The notes beneath the pieces are model-generated. The model saw only the letters and a program-made list of their open reading frames with translations. It was not told the origin of the DNA and made no database searches. A stretch of DNA of 64,000 nucleotides from Geothrix campi. GTDB lineage: Bacteria; Acidobacteriota; Holophagae; Holophagales; Holophagaceae. The translations under genes and the position numbers were made by a program. The stretch covers positions 1,543,505 through 1,607,504 of the forward strand of contig NZ_JANHMP010000001.1 in NCBI RefSeq assembly GCF_024609265.1. The letters run 5' to 3'. This document shows, one piece after another, positions 54,209-63,455 of the stretch; the first letter of the stretch is position 1, and each line of letters opens with the position of its first letter.

Positions 54209-55354
54209 CTGACTCAAAGCCATCTCCTACCCATCCTCGAGTGGGCGACCCTGCTCCTGGTCGGCCTGGTCGTCGGGTTGGTGCTGGTGGGCGCCACGAT
54301 GCAGCACCTGAAGGACCGCCGGAACCGGCATCGCATCGCCTGTTACCAGACCTGGGAGGCCCAGCTCACGGACTACCTCTTCAAGAAGGGCTACGAAAAG
54401 GGTGGCTTCGGACCCGTCGCCTGGCCTGACCGGTGGCTGTTCCGGGATTTTCTGGCCCGCTATCAGTCCTCGATCGGAGGGCAGGAGTCCGAGCTGCTCC
54501 GGGAACTCTACCTGAGCACGGGCATCCATACCTCCCTGCCCCGGCGGCTGCGGGACCGCGATGCCAAGGTGCGCGCCCAGGCGGCCAAGGAGATTGCGGC
54601 CTTCCGCCTGGACGAGCCCGCGGAACATGTGCCGCCACCGGTGGCGGAGCGACCTTGGCGCTGGAAGCCGGGCCTCCGGATGGAGGGCTACCTCGACCAG
54701 GTGCTGCCCCTGCTCAATGATCCCGTCCCCTTCGTCGCCCACACCGCGGCCCTGGCCCTGACGCAAAGCCGGAATCTGAAGTTCGCCGCTCCGGTACTGG
54801 CCTGGGTCATGCGTGAGGAGCTCTACCAGCGCGAACGGCTGCTCCGGGTGCTCGAAGGCTTCGGCCCCACGCTGCTGCCCTGGATGAAGGAGCACCTGGA
54901 GTCCCCGGACCAGAACCCCGATCCCTGGATCCTCTTCGCCCTGCTGGTGGGCTCCCACCGGCACCGGGAATCCCAGCCCCGCCTGCTGTGGCTCCTGGAC
55001 ATCCCGAACGTGGATCTGCGGGCCTCGGTCCTCAAGGCGCTCATCATCCTCGCGGACCCCTCCGTCTATCAAAAGGTGCTGGGCTTCGCCTCCAGCCCCG
55101 CCTGGGAGATCCGCACCCAGGTCGCCCGGGCCCTGGGCGTGCTGGGCGGCCCCTCCGCCGTCCCCGACCTGCTGCCCCTGATGGCCGATCCCGTGTACGA
55201 GGTTCGCCGCAACGCGGCCCAGAGTCTCGTGGACCTTGGCCACTCCGGCGTCTCGGCCCTGACCTGGCTGGCCGAGGACCCCTCCGCCGATCGCTTCGCC
55301 CGCGACATCGCCCGGGAGCGGCTCGAATGGGCGGATGAACGGGGGCACCTGTGA
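54209..55354 (+). CDS. membrane-anchored HEAT-repeat protein
   Basis: About 380 residues. The open frame begins at 54191; a membrane helix (LTQSHLLPILEWATLLLVGL, then VVGLVLVG) is encoded from 54209, so a rare CTG start there is proposed. The TTG at 54278 would cut the helix in half. Later, HEAT-like repeats are clear (RDRDAKVRAQAAKEIAAF, DPVPFVAHTAALALTQS, WEIRTQVARALGVLGGPSAV, and DPVYEVRRNAAQSLVDLGHS). HEAT scaffolds hold protein complexes. The stop overlaps the GT2 start (GTGA), so translation is coupled and the two probably form one complex. Confidence 0.7.
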   Translation: MTQSHLLPILEWATLLLVGLVVGLVLVGATMQHLKDRRNRHRIACYQTWEAQLTDYLFKKGYEKGGFGPVAWPDRWLFRDFLARYQSSIGGQESELLRELYLSTGIHTSLPRRLRDRDAKVRAQAAKEIAAFRLDEPAEHVPPPVAERPWRWKPGLRMEGYLDQVLPLLNDPVPFVAHTAALALTQSRNLKFAAPVLAWVMREELYQRERLLRVLEGFGPTLLPWMKEHLESPDQNPDPWILFALLVGSHRHRESQPRLLWLLDIPNVDLRASVLKALIILADPSVYQKVLGFASSPAWEIRTQVARALGVLGGPSAVPDLLPLMADPVYEVRRNAAQSLVDLGHSGVSALTWLAEDPSADRFARDIARERLEWADERGHL

Positions 55355-56784
55355 CCATCCGCGTCTTCCTCACCGCCTTCGCCGAGTGGGGCATCCTCGT
55401 CTATTTCCTCGCGATGCAGCTGACCCACCTCTCGCTGATCCTGCGCGCCTTCTTCTCCATCCGAAGCTACCTGGATGCGGTTGGCATCGACCGCCTCGAC
55501 ACCGCCTTCGAGACCAGCCACTACAAGCCCATCACCCTCATCTGCCCGGTCCACAACGAGGAGGCCGGCGCGGTGGCCAGCATCAACAGCCTCATCAGCC
55601 TCCGCTACCCCGAGTTCCAGGTGGTGGTGGTGAGCGACGGCAGCACCGATGCCACTCTGCAGCGCCTGGTCTCGGCCTTCAAGCTCCAGCCGAGCCAGCG
55701 GGTCGTGCGCAACCTCCTGCCCACCAAGGAGGTGTCCGGCATCTATGAGAGCGCCTACGTGCCCAACCTGGTGGTGGTGGACAAGGCCAACGGAGGCAAG
55801 GCCGATGCCCTGAACTGCGGCATCAACCTCGCCCGCTACCCGCTCGTCTGCTGCATGGACGGCGACAGCCTCCTGGAGAACGACGCCCTCCTGCGCATCG
55901 CCCGGCCCTTCATGGACCGGCCGGATCTGGTGGCCTCCGGCGGCGTGGTCCGTCCGCTGAACGGGTGCAAGGTCACGCCCATGGGCATCCGTGGCATCTT
56001 CCTGCCCGATTCCTGGCTGGCCCGGTTCCAGATCGTTGAATACCTGCGGGCCTTCCTCTTCGCTCGCGTGGGCCTGGCCTCCCTGGACAGCATGTTCATC
56101 GTCAGCGGCGCGTTCGGGGTCTTCCGCAAGGATCTGGTGGTGGCTGCCGGCGGCTTCGAGACCGCCACCATCGGCGAGGATTTCGAACTGGTCGTGCGGC
56201 TGCACCGCTACCTGCGCGAAGGGAAGCGGCCCCATCACATCACCCTGGTGCCGGATCCGGTGTGCTGGACCGAGGTGCCCGAGGACTTCCGGGGACTGGG
56301 GCGGCAGCGGAACCGCTGGCAGCGTGGCCTGCTGGAGACCCTCTGGCGGCACCGCAGCATGTGCTTCAACCCGAAATACGGCCGCATCGGGCTTTTCTCC
56401 ATGCCCTACTTCGTCTTTTTCGAGGCCCTGGCGCCCATCATCGAGGTCGGTGGCTATCTCATGTTCGCCTGGGCCCTCTGGACCCATTCGATCAATGGCA
56501 CCTTCGCCATCCTGTTCCTCTACGTGGCCCTGCTCCTGGGCGTGCTGAACTCCGTCGTGGCCGTGGTGCTCCAGGAGATCAGCGGCCACCGCTACCAGGG
56601 CCTCAAGGCCTGGGGCCTGCTGCTCTTCGCGGCCGTGGCCGAGAATTTCGGCTATCGCCAGTTGACGGTCTGGTGGCGCTTGAAGGGCACCTTCGACTGG
56701 ATCCGCGGCAGGAACACCTGGGGCCACATGAAGCGCCAAGGCCTCACCACCCACCCGGCCCCGGAGGAACCGCCTCAGGCTTGA
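55351..56784 (+). CDS. processive GT2 polysaccharide synthase (PgaC/NfrB-like)
   Basis: A 477-residue inner-membrane glycosyltransferase starting at GTG 55351. An N-terminal helix (about 8-32) is followed by the GT-A domain: LICPVHNEEAG, SDGSTD (Asp96), DKANGGKADALN, DGDS (170-173), GED (275-277) and the processive motif QRNRWQRG (319-326). Three to four helices follow (about 345-440). No PilZ domain is present, so direct cyclic-di-GMP control is not expected. It should polymerise a sugar and feed it to the barrel protein encoded upstream. Confidence 0.87.
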   Translation: MTIRVFLTAFAEWGILVYFLAMQLTHLSLILRAFFSIRSYLDAVGIDRLDTAFETSHYKPITLICPVHNEEAGAVASINSLISLRYPEFQVVVVSDGSTDATLQRLVSAFKLQPSQRVVRNLLPTKEVSGIYESAYVPNLVVVDKANGGKADALNCGINLARYPLVCCMDGDSLLENDALLRIARPFMDRPDLVASGGVVRPLNGCKVTPMGIRGIFLPDSWLARFQIVEYLRAFLFARVGLASLDSMFIVSGAFGVFRKDLVVAAGGFETATIGEDFELVVRLHRYLREGKRPHHITLVPDPVCWTEVPEDFRGLGRQRNRWQRGLLETLWRHRSMCFNPKYGRIGLFSMPYFVFFEALAPIIEVGGYLMFAWALWTHSINGTFAILFLYVALLLGVLNSVVAVVLQEISGHRYQGLKAWGLLLFAAVAENFGYRQLTVWWRLKGTFDWIRGRNTWGHMKRQGLTTHPAPEEPPQA

Positions 56785-56839
56785 CGGATGACGAGTGGTC
56801 AGACCATCCTGGTTCCTCGATCTTTGGCAGCCCGATAGC

Positions 56840-56938
56840 GCTATCCAGAAAGGTGGAGGGAAAGGCCCTGTGAAACCTTGGCAACCTGCGACAGCAAGGT
56901 GCCAACTCCTGCCCCCGGCTTGCCCGGGGGGAAGATAC
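56840..56938 (+). ncRNA. SAM-I (S-box) riboswitch, YitJ/metH leader
   Basis: The aptamer core is clear: CTATCCAGAAAGGTGGAGGG, GTGAAACCTTGGCAACC, AAGGTGCCAACTCC and closing GAAGATA. It senses S-adenosylmethionine. No intrinsic terminator follows before the ATG at 57008. Instead GGATGC (56969-56974) can pair with GCATCC (57002-57007) next to the start codon, so control by blocking translation is plausible. The nearly identical switch at 63457 has a terminator instead. Confidence 0.9.
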
Positions 56939-57007
56939 CGAACGATTCAGACTGACCCGAGACCCCCTGGATGCCGATAACGGACTGTCGCCACTCCAGG
57001 CGCATCC

Positions 57008-58669
57008 ATGACCCCTCCCACTTTCCAGCAGGCCCTCGACGAGGGCGAGTGTTTCCTCTTCGACGGAAGCACCGCCACGGCCCTGCATGATCGCGGCATC
57101 ACGCTCCAGCGCAGCTTCGAGGAATGCAACCTCAAGGCGCCGGACCTGCTGCTGGCCATCCATGGCGAGTTCCTCGCGGCAGGCGCCCAGGTGCTCACCA
57201 CCAACACCTGGGGCGCCAACCGCCTGAAGCTGACCGCCCGGGGCCTGGAGGGCCAGTTCGACGCCATCAACCGCGAAGGCGTGGCCCTGGCGAAACAGGC
57301 CATCACCCAGCAGGGCGCCAGAGCCTGGGTGGCGGGGTGCATCGGGCCGTTGGGCGTGCGCATCGAGCCCTGGGGCCCGACCTCCTTCGACGAGGCCCGC
57401 GCCCTCTTCCGCGAGCAGGCCGAGGCGCTCGTCCAAGCCGGGGCGGACCTGATCGTGCTGGAGGCCTTCGAGGACCTCAACGAGATCCACCAGGCCATCC
57501 TCGCCGCGAAGGAGGCCGGCAGCCTGCCCGTCGCGGCCCTGATGACCACCAACGATGACGGCCAGGCCCTGTTCGGCGCGGAGCCCGAGTGGTTCATCAA
57601 ACAACTCGACACCTGGGGCGCCGATCTGGTGGGTCTCATCGGCGGCAACGGCCCCGCGCCGCAGCTGCGGCTCCTGGAGCGCCTGAAGGCCATCACCGCC
57701 AAGCCCATCGTCCTCCAGCCGAATCCCGGCCTGCCCCACCAGGTGGACGGCCGCCTCATCTACGGGGCCAGCCCCGAATACCTGGGCGGCTTCGCCTCCC
57801 GCGCCCTGGCCGCGGGCGCCCGGGCCGTCGGTGGATGCAGCGGCACCACCCCGGCCCACATTCGCGCCATGCGGGGGGCCTTCCGCCAGGAACGGGCCTT
57901 CGTGCAGGCGGGCGCGGGTTTCGAACTGAAGTCCCACGAGCAGCCCCAGCCTGAAGTGCCCTTCGCCTACCGCAGCCGCTTCAGCCTCAAGCTGGCCCAG
58001 GGCGAGTTCGTCCACACCGTCGAACTGGTGCCGCCCAAGGGCATGGAATACGACAAGCTCGTGGCCAAGACCCGCCAGTGCCGGGCCCTGGGCGTGGATG
58101 CCATCAACGTGCCCGATGGCCCCCGCGCCATGGCCCGCATGTCTGCGCTGGCCACGGCGCTCATCATCGAGCAGCAGGTGGGGCTCGAGACCATCCTCCA
58201 CTACGCCTGCCGGGACCGGAACCTGCTGGGCATGCAGAGCGACCTGCTGGGCGCCGCGGGCCTGGGCCTGCGCAACATCCTCGCCGTCACCGGCGACCCG
58301 CCCAAGCTGGGGCCCTATCCCCAGGCGACGGCGGTCTTCGACGTGGATGCCATCGGCCTCGTGAACATGCTCAAGCGCCTGAACACGGGCCTCGACCTCG
58401 GCGGCGCCAGCATCGGCAAGCCCACCTCCTTCAGCGTGGGCGTGGGTGCCAATCCCGTGGCCCCGGACCTGGAGCGGGAGAAGACCCGCTTCCGCTACAA
58501 GATGGAGGCCGGCGCCCAGTGGGCCATCACGCAGCCCGTCTTCGACGCCGAGAGCCTCTTCCGCTTCCTCGACTTCACCGAGTCCCTGGACGGCAAGGGC
58601 GGCCTGCCCATCATCGCCGGCATCTGGCCCCTCAAGAGCCTGCGCAACATCGACTACCTCGGGCTCTGA
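57008..58669 (+). CDS. YitJ-like homocysteine methyltransferase/MTHFR protein, degenerate and truncated
   Basis: A 553-residue protein. Residues 1-300 are a homocysteine methyltransferase-like barrel, but the zinc ligands are largely lost: GLNC reads GLIG (Cys212 position is Gly) and GGCC reads GGCS (277-278), and the DGxxGT loop reads DGSTAT. Residues of about 325-553 are a methylenetetrahydrofolate reductase domain with ELVPPK, VTGDPP and ITQPVFD intact, but it stops at LRNIDYLGL, missing the last 55-65 residues including strand 8. The metH start follows one base later. It is probably an impaired or altered paralog. The SAM riboswitch is 70 bases upstream. Confidence 0.85.
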   Translation: MTPPTFQQALDEGECFLFDGSTATALHDRGITLQRSFEECNLKAPDLLLAIHGEFLAAGAQVLTTNTWGANRLKLTARGLEGQFDAINREGVALAKQAITQQGARAWVAGCIGPLGVRIEPWGPTSFDEARALFREQAEALVQAGADLIVLEAFEDLNEIHQAILAAKEAGSLPVAALMTTNDDGQALFGAEPEWFIKQLDTWGADLVGLIGGNGPAPQLRLLERLKAITAKPIVLQPNPGLPHQVDGRLIYGASPEYLGGFASRALAAGARAVGGCSGTTPAHIRAMRGAFRQERAFVQAGAGFELKSHEQPQPEVPFAYRSRFSLKLAQGEFVHTVELVPPKGMEYDKLVAKTRQCRALGVDAINVPDGPRAMARMSALATALIIEQQVGLETILHYACRDRNLLGMQSDLLGAAGLGLRNILAVTGDPPKLGPYPQATAVFDVDAIGLVNMLKRLNTGLDLGGASIGKPTSFSVGVGANPVAPDLEREKTRFRYKMEAGAQWAITQPVFDAESLFRFLDFTESLDGKGGLPIIAGIWPLKSLRNIDYLGL

Positions 58670-58670
58670 C

Positions 58671-61600
58671 ATGACCACCCTCGACTCGCTCCTCCACGAC
58701 AAGGTCCTGCTGCTGGATGGCGGCATGGGGACGCAGATCTTCGCCCGCACGCCCACCATGGAGGACTACGGCGGAGCGGCGCTGGAGGGCTGCGTGGACC
58801 TGCTCACGGAGCGGCGGCCCCAGTGGATCCGGGAGATCCACGAAAGCTATTTCAACGCCGGTGCCGATGCGGTGGAAACCAACACCTTCGGGGCGAACCC
58901 GCTGGTGCTGGGCGATTTTGGGCTTGCCCAAAAGGCCTACGAGCTGAACGTGCAGGCGGCCTCCCTCGCGAAGGAGGTGGCCCGCAGCTTCGATCGGTCC
59001 CGCTTCGTCATCGGCTCCGTCGGCCCCGGCACCAAGCTCATCACGCTGGGCCACGTGGGCTACGTCGACCTGCTGGCCTCGTACCGCGTGCAGATGGACG
59101 GCCTGCTGGACGGCGGGGTGGATGCCATCCTCATCGAGACCTGCCAGGACCTGGGCCAGATCAAGGTGGCCGTGCGGGCCGCCCGCGAGGCCATGGCCGC
59201 GAAGCAACGGAAGGTGCCCATCTGGGTGCAGGCCACCGTGGAGACCACGGGCACTCTGCTGGTGGGCTCGGACATCTCGGCCGTGCTCACCAGCGTGGAG
59301 CCCCTGGGCATCGACGTGCTGGGCCTCAACTGCGCCACGGGCCCCGACGAGATGCACATGCACCTCCAGACCCTGGCGGAGGCCAGCCCCTTCCGCATCA
59401 GCTGCCTGCCCAACGCGGGCCTGCCGGTGAACGTGGGCGGCCAGGTGGTCTACCCACTGGATCCGGCAGGCTTCGCCCCCAAGGTTCTTCACGCGGCCTC
59501 GGAGTTCGGCCTCGCCATCGTGGGCGGCTGCTGCGGCACCACGCCAGACCACATCCGGGCCCTGGCGCCCGGCGTGGCGAAGCTGAACGTGCCCAAGCGC
59601 ACGCCGAAGCTCGAGCGCAGCGCCGCCAGCCTCTACCAGAGCGTCACGCTCCGGCAGGAACCCGCGCCCCTCATCGTGGGTGAGCGGACGAACGCGAACG
59701 GCTCGAAGAAGTTCCGCGACCTGCTGGCCGCCGAGGACTGGGACGGCATGATCACCCTGGCCAAGGAACAGCAGAAGGAGGGCGCCCATCTGCTGGACCT
59801 TTGCGTGGCCTACGTGGGCCGCGACGAGGTGCGCGACGCCGACGAGCTGCTGGGCCGGCTGGTCTCCCAGATCACCCTGCCTTTGATGATCGACAGCACC
59901 GAGTTCCCGGTCATCGAGCGGGCTCTGCAGCGATCCCCGGGCAAGTGCGTGGTGAACTCCATCAACTTCGAAGATGGCGAGGCCAAGGCCCGGAAGATCC
60001 TGGAGCTGTGCAAGACCTACGGCGCGGCCGTGGTGGCCCTCACCATCGACGAACGCGGCATGGCCAAGACCCGCGAGCAGAAACTCGAGGTGGCCCGGCG
60101 CCTCCACGCCCTGGTCGTGGGAGAGTATGGCCTCGACCCCGGCGATCTGATCATCGATCCGCTGACCTTCACCCTCGGCAGCGGCGACGAGGAATTCCGG
60201 GGCTCCGCCGTGGAGACCCTGGAGGCCCTGAAGCTCATCAAGGCCGAACTGCCGGGCGTCATGACCATCCTCGGCGTGAGCAACGTGAGCTTCGGCCTGA
60301 ACCCCGCGTCCCGCCACGTGGTCAATGCCCTCATGCTCTACCACGGCGTGAAGCACGGGCTGGACATGGCCATCTTCAACGCCTCGAAGGTGCTCCCCGT
60401 CGCGAAGATCGATCCCGAGGACCGCCGCATGGTCGAGGATCTGATCTTCGACCGGCGCTCGGAGGGCTACGACCCGCTCAAGGCCGTCCTGGCGCGGTTC
60501 AGCGACCGAAAGGCCACCCTGGTGGACGCCCACCGGGCCGACCTGCCCGTGCTGGAGCGCCTGCACCGCGGCATCCTGGATGGCGAGAAGCAGGCCATCC
60601 TCGCGGACGTGGACGAGGCCCTGAAGGACCACGACCCCCTGACGCTCATCAATGAGGTGCTGCTGGGCGCCATGAAGGTGGTGGGCGAACGCTTCGGCGC
60701 CGGCGAGATGCAGCTGCCCTTCGTGCTCGAGAGCGCCGAGGCCATGAAGGCGGCCATCAGGCGCATCGAGCCCCACCTGCCCCGGGAATCCAACTACCAG
60801 AAAGGCCGCATCCTCCTGGCCACCGTGAAGGGCGATGTCCACGACATCGGCAAGAACCTGGTGGACATCATCCTCAGCAACAACGGCTTCGAGGTGAAGA
60901 ACCTGGGCATCAAGCAGCCCATCGAAGCCATCCTCAAGGAGCTGGAGGCCTGGCCCGCGGACGCCATCGGCCTCTCGGGCCTGCTGGTTAAATCCACCGT
61001 CATCATGAAGGAGAACCTGCACTTCATGGCGGAGCAGGGGCTGAAGGTGCCCGTCATCCTGGGCGGCGCCGCCCTCACTCGCGACTACGTGGAGGGCGAC
61101 TGCCGCCGCTCGTACACGGGCGCCGTGTTCTATGCGGAGGACGCCTTCGAGGGGCTGCGGCACATGCAGGCCTTGGTTGCGGGAGAGACCAGTGTCCCGC
61201 CGCCTGCGACCGCCGCCTCCGCGGCTGGCGATATCAAAATCCTGAAGAGAGGCAGCGCTTCGGTGTCGCTCACGGAAACGGGACAGAGCAGCTGGGTGCG
61301 CCATGACGTGCCTCCGCCGGAACCACCCTTCTGGGGCGTACAGGAGCTGATGGACGCGCCAGGAGACCTCTTCGAGCACCTGGACGAGTTCGCCCTGGTG
61401 CGCAACCGCTGGGGCTTCAGCCAGGGCAGCCAGGACGATGCCGCCTTCGCCACCGTGCTGCGGGACAAGGCGGAACCCCAGCTGGCGCGCTGGAAGGAAC
61501 GCCTCGCGACCGATCCCGTCTTCCAGCCGAAGGCCCGCTATGGCTACTTCCCCGTGCGGGCCGAAGGCGATGCGCTGCGCGTTCTGGATCCCGCCGACCA

Positions 61601-62093
61601 TTCCAGGACGCTTGCGGTGCTGGGCTTCCCGCGCCAGGGCGCGGGAAGGAGGCTCTGCATCGCCGACTTCTTCCGGGCGGACGCCACCGACGTGCTGGCC
61701 CTCCAGCTCGTCACGCTGGGCCAGGCCGCCGCGGACCATGCGGCCAGGCTCTACCGGGAGGACGGCTACGCGGACTACTTCGCCTTCCACGGCCTCGCCA
61801 CGGAACTGACCGAAGCCTATGCCGAACGGCTCCACGCCCGCATTCGCCGCGAGCTGGGCATCCACCGCAAGGATCTGCCCGGCCGCGCCCTCTTCGCCCA
61901 GGGCTACCAGGGCTCCCGCTATTCATACGGCTACCCCGCCTGCCCCGATCTGGAGGGCAACGGCCCCATCCTCGACCTGCTGCGCGGCGCCGAGATCGGC
62001 GTCCACCTCAGCGACAGCCATCAGATGGACCCCGAATACAGCACCAGCGCCCTGGTGGCCTGGCATCCTCAGGCGCGGTACTTCTCGGCCTGA
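58671..62093 (+). CDS. metH: cobalamin-dependent methionine synthase MetH
   Basis: A 1140-residue MetH that transfers a methyl group from 5-methyltetrahydrofolate to homocysteine via cobalamin. Order: homocysteine domain with intact zinc ligands Cys221 and Cys287-Cys288 (GGCCGT); pterin domain (about 340-600, VGERTNANGSKKF, SINFEDGE); B12 domain with DVHDIG at 722-727, His724 being the lower cobalt ligand; reactivation domain near the end (YGYPACPDLEGN). ATG 58671 is one base after the YitJ-like stop, so the two are co-translated under the SAM riboswitch. Confidence 0.96.
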   Translation: MTTLDSLLHDKVLLLDGGMGTQIFARTPTMEDYGGAALEGCVDLLTERRPQWIREIHESYFNAGADAVETNTFGANPLVLGDFGLAQKAYELNVQAASLAKEVARSFDRSRFVIGSVGPGTKLITLGHVGYVDLLASYRVQMDGLLDGGVDAILIETCQDLGQIKVAVRAAREAMAAKQRKVPIWVQATVETTGTLLVGSDISAVLTSVEPLGIDVLGLNCATGPDEMHMHLQTLAEASPFRISCLPNAGLPVNVGGQVVYPLDPAGFAPKVLHAASEFGLAIVGGCCGTTPDHIRALAPGVAKLNVPKRTPKLERSAASLYQSVTLRQEPAPLIVGERTNANGSKKFRDLLAAEDWDGMITLAKEQQKEGAHLLDLCVAYVGRDEVRDADELLGRLVSQITLPLMIDSTEFPVIERALQRSPGKCVVNSINFEDGEAKARKILELCKTYGAAVVALTIDERGMAKTREQKLEVARRLHALVVGEYGLDPGDLIIDPLTFTLGSGDEEFRGSAVETLEALKLIKAELPGVMTILGVSNVSFGLNPASRHVVNALMLYHGVKHGLDMAIFNASKVLPVAKIDPEDRRMVEDLIFDRRSEGYDPLKAVLARFSDRKATLVDAHRADLPVLERLHRGILDGEKQAILADVDEALKDHDPLTLINEVLLGAMKVVGERFGAGEMQLPFVLESAEAMKAAIRRIEPHLPRESNYQKGRILLATVKGDVHDIGKNLVDIILSNNGFEVKNLGIKQPIEAILKELEAWPADAIGLSGLLVKSTVIMKENLHFMAEQGLKVPVILGGAALTRDYVEGDCRRSYTGAVFYAEDAFEGLRHMQALVAGETSVPPPATAASAAGDIKILKRGSASVSLTETGQSSWVRHDVPPPEPPFWGVQELMDAPGDLFEHLDEFALVRNRWGFSQGSQDDAAFATVLRDKAEPQLARWKERLATDPVFQPKARYGYFPVRAEGDALRVLDPADHSRTLAVLGFPRQGAGRRLCIADFFRADATDVLALQLVTLGQAAADHAARLYREDGYADYFAFHGLATELTEAYAERLHARIRRELGIHRKDLPGRALFAQGYQGSRYSYGYPACPDLEGNGPILDLLRGAEIGVHLSDSHQMDPEYSTSALVAWHPQARYFSA

Positions 62094-62164
62094 GTGCCTG
62101 ATGGCCTTGAGGGTGGCTTCTGCCGCGCCAGAGCCTATATTGAGAACCCTTCTCAGGAGTCTCC

Positions 62165-63331
62165 TTGGCCGAGCCGAGCCAGCCGCCGACGGGGACCCGC
62201 CCGGCGCCCAGCTTGGGCGGCCTGCTCCGCTACTTCCTGCGCCTGGGAGCCCTGGGCTTCGGCGGCCCCATCGCCCTGGCGGGGGCCATGCACCGGGACC
62301 TGGTGGAGACAAAGGGTTGGATCTCGGAAGCGGACTACCGGGAAGGACTGACCCTGGCCCAGCTCAGCCCCGGCCCTCTGGCGGCCCAGCTCGCCATCTA
62401 TCTGGGCTATGTGAGCGGAGGTGTCGTGGGCGCCACCCTGGTGGGCCTGATCTTCATCCTCCCCTCCTTCCTCATGGTGCTGAGTCTGGCGGCCCTCTAT
62501 CTGGCTTTCGGCGGACTTTGGTGGATGCAAGCCGCCTTCTATGGCGTGGGAGCGGCGGTCATCGGCCTCATCACCCGCAGTGCCGTGAAGCTGGCGAAAT
62601 CCACCCTGCGGCGGGACCCCCTGGCCTGGGGCATCTTCCTCGTGCTGGCCCTCACCACGGCCTGGACCGGCAGGGAATGGGTCTCCCTCATCCTCCTGGG
62701 GGGCCTTCTGTCCTGGCTGATCAAGGGCCGGCCCTTGCGGGCAGGCGCCGTCGCGGGCGGACTCTGGCCCGCCTGGCTGCTGACCGGAGCCCAGGGCGCC
62801 GCGGGCGGGGCCGCGCTGCTAGGCATCCTGGCCTTCTTCGCCAAGGCGGGACTCTTCGTGTTCGGCAGCGGCCTGGCCATCGTCCCCTTCCTGCACCATG
62901 GCGTGGTGATCGAGAACCACTGGCTGACGGAGCGCCAGTTTCTCGATGCCGTGGCCGTGGCCATGATCACGCCAGGTCCGGTGGTCATCACCGTGGCCTT
63001 CATCGGCTACCTGGTGGCCGGCCCCCTGGGCGCCTGCGCCGCGGCCGCGGGCGTGTTCCTGCCCGTCTACCTCGTGGTGATCCTGGCGGCGCCCTTCTTT
63101 CGGCGCTACGGGCAGCAGCCGGACCTGAAGGCCATCGTCCAGGGCGTGACGGCGGGCGCCACCGGAGCCATCGCGGGTTCGGTGGTCGTGCTCGGCCGCG
63201 GGGCCATCCGCGACTTCTCCACGGCGGCCCTGGCCCTTGCCACCCTGTTGCTGGTCTGGAAGACCAAGGTCCCCGAGCCCCTGCTCGTGGTGGGAGCGGG
63301 CCTGGTGGGCCTGCTGTTGTTCAAGGGATAG
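62165..63331 (+). CDS. chrA: chromate transporter family protein
   Basis: A 388-residue ChrA-family membrane protein of the two-domain (long) type. The N-half opens LRYFLRLGALGFGGPIALAG, and GLTLAQLSPGPLAAQLAIYL is the family signature; the C-half repeats the fold with FGSGLAIVPFLHHGVV and AVAMITPGPVVITVAF. About ten helices. TTG 62165 follows AGGAG. ChrA proteins export chromate or related oxyanions; in many genomes the true substrate is untested. It lies between metH and metY and reads the same way. Confidence 0.88.
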   Translation: MAEPSQPPTGTRPAPSLGGLLRYFLRLGALGFGGPIALAGAMHRDLVETKGWISEADYREGLTLAQLSPGPLAAQLAIYLGYVSGGVVGATLVGLIFILPSFLMVLSLAALYLAFGGLWWMQAAFYGVGAAVIGLITRSAVKLAKSTLRRDPLAWGIFLVLALTTAWTGREWVSLILLGGLLSWLIKGRPLRAGAVAGGLWPAWLLTGAQGAAGGAALLGILAFFAKAGLFVFGSGLAIVPFLHHGVVIENHWLTERQFLDAVAVAMITPGPVVITVAFIGYLVAGPLGACAAAAGVFLPVYLVVILAAPFFRRYGQQPDLKAIVQGVTAGATGAIAGSVVVLGRGAIRDFSTAALALATLLLVWKTKVPEPLLVVGAGLVGLLLFKG

Positions 63332-63455
63332 GGGCCCGCCTCGATCTCCCCCGATTCCCTTCACGACAGGGGTTGCATTCACCTGTCCATGGCGCTACTG
63401 TTCTTCACCGGCCCTTCGGGGCCGTTCTGTTACGAGATCCTTGTCAGTTCCATAG

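Noticed and set aside
58632-61865. A 1077-codon open frame antisense to metH
   Set aside because: It is the complement of metH, whose motifs and riboswitch context are unambiguous. GC-rich DNA keeps antisense frames open; the translation is low-complexity His/Gly/Leu-rich with no domain.
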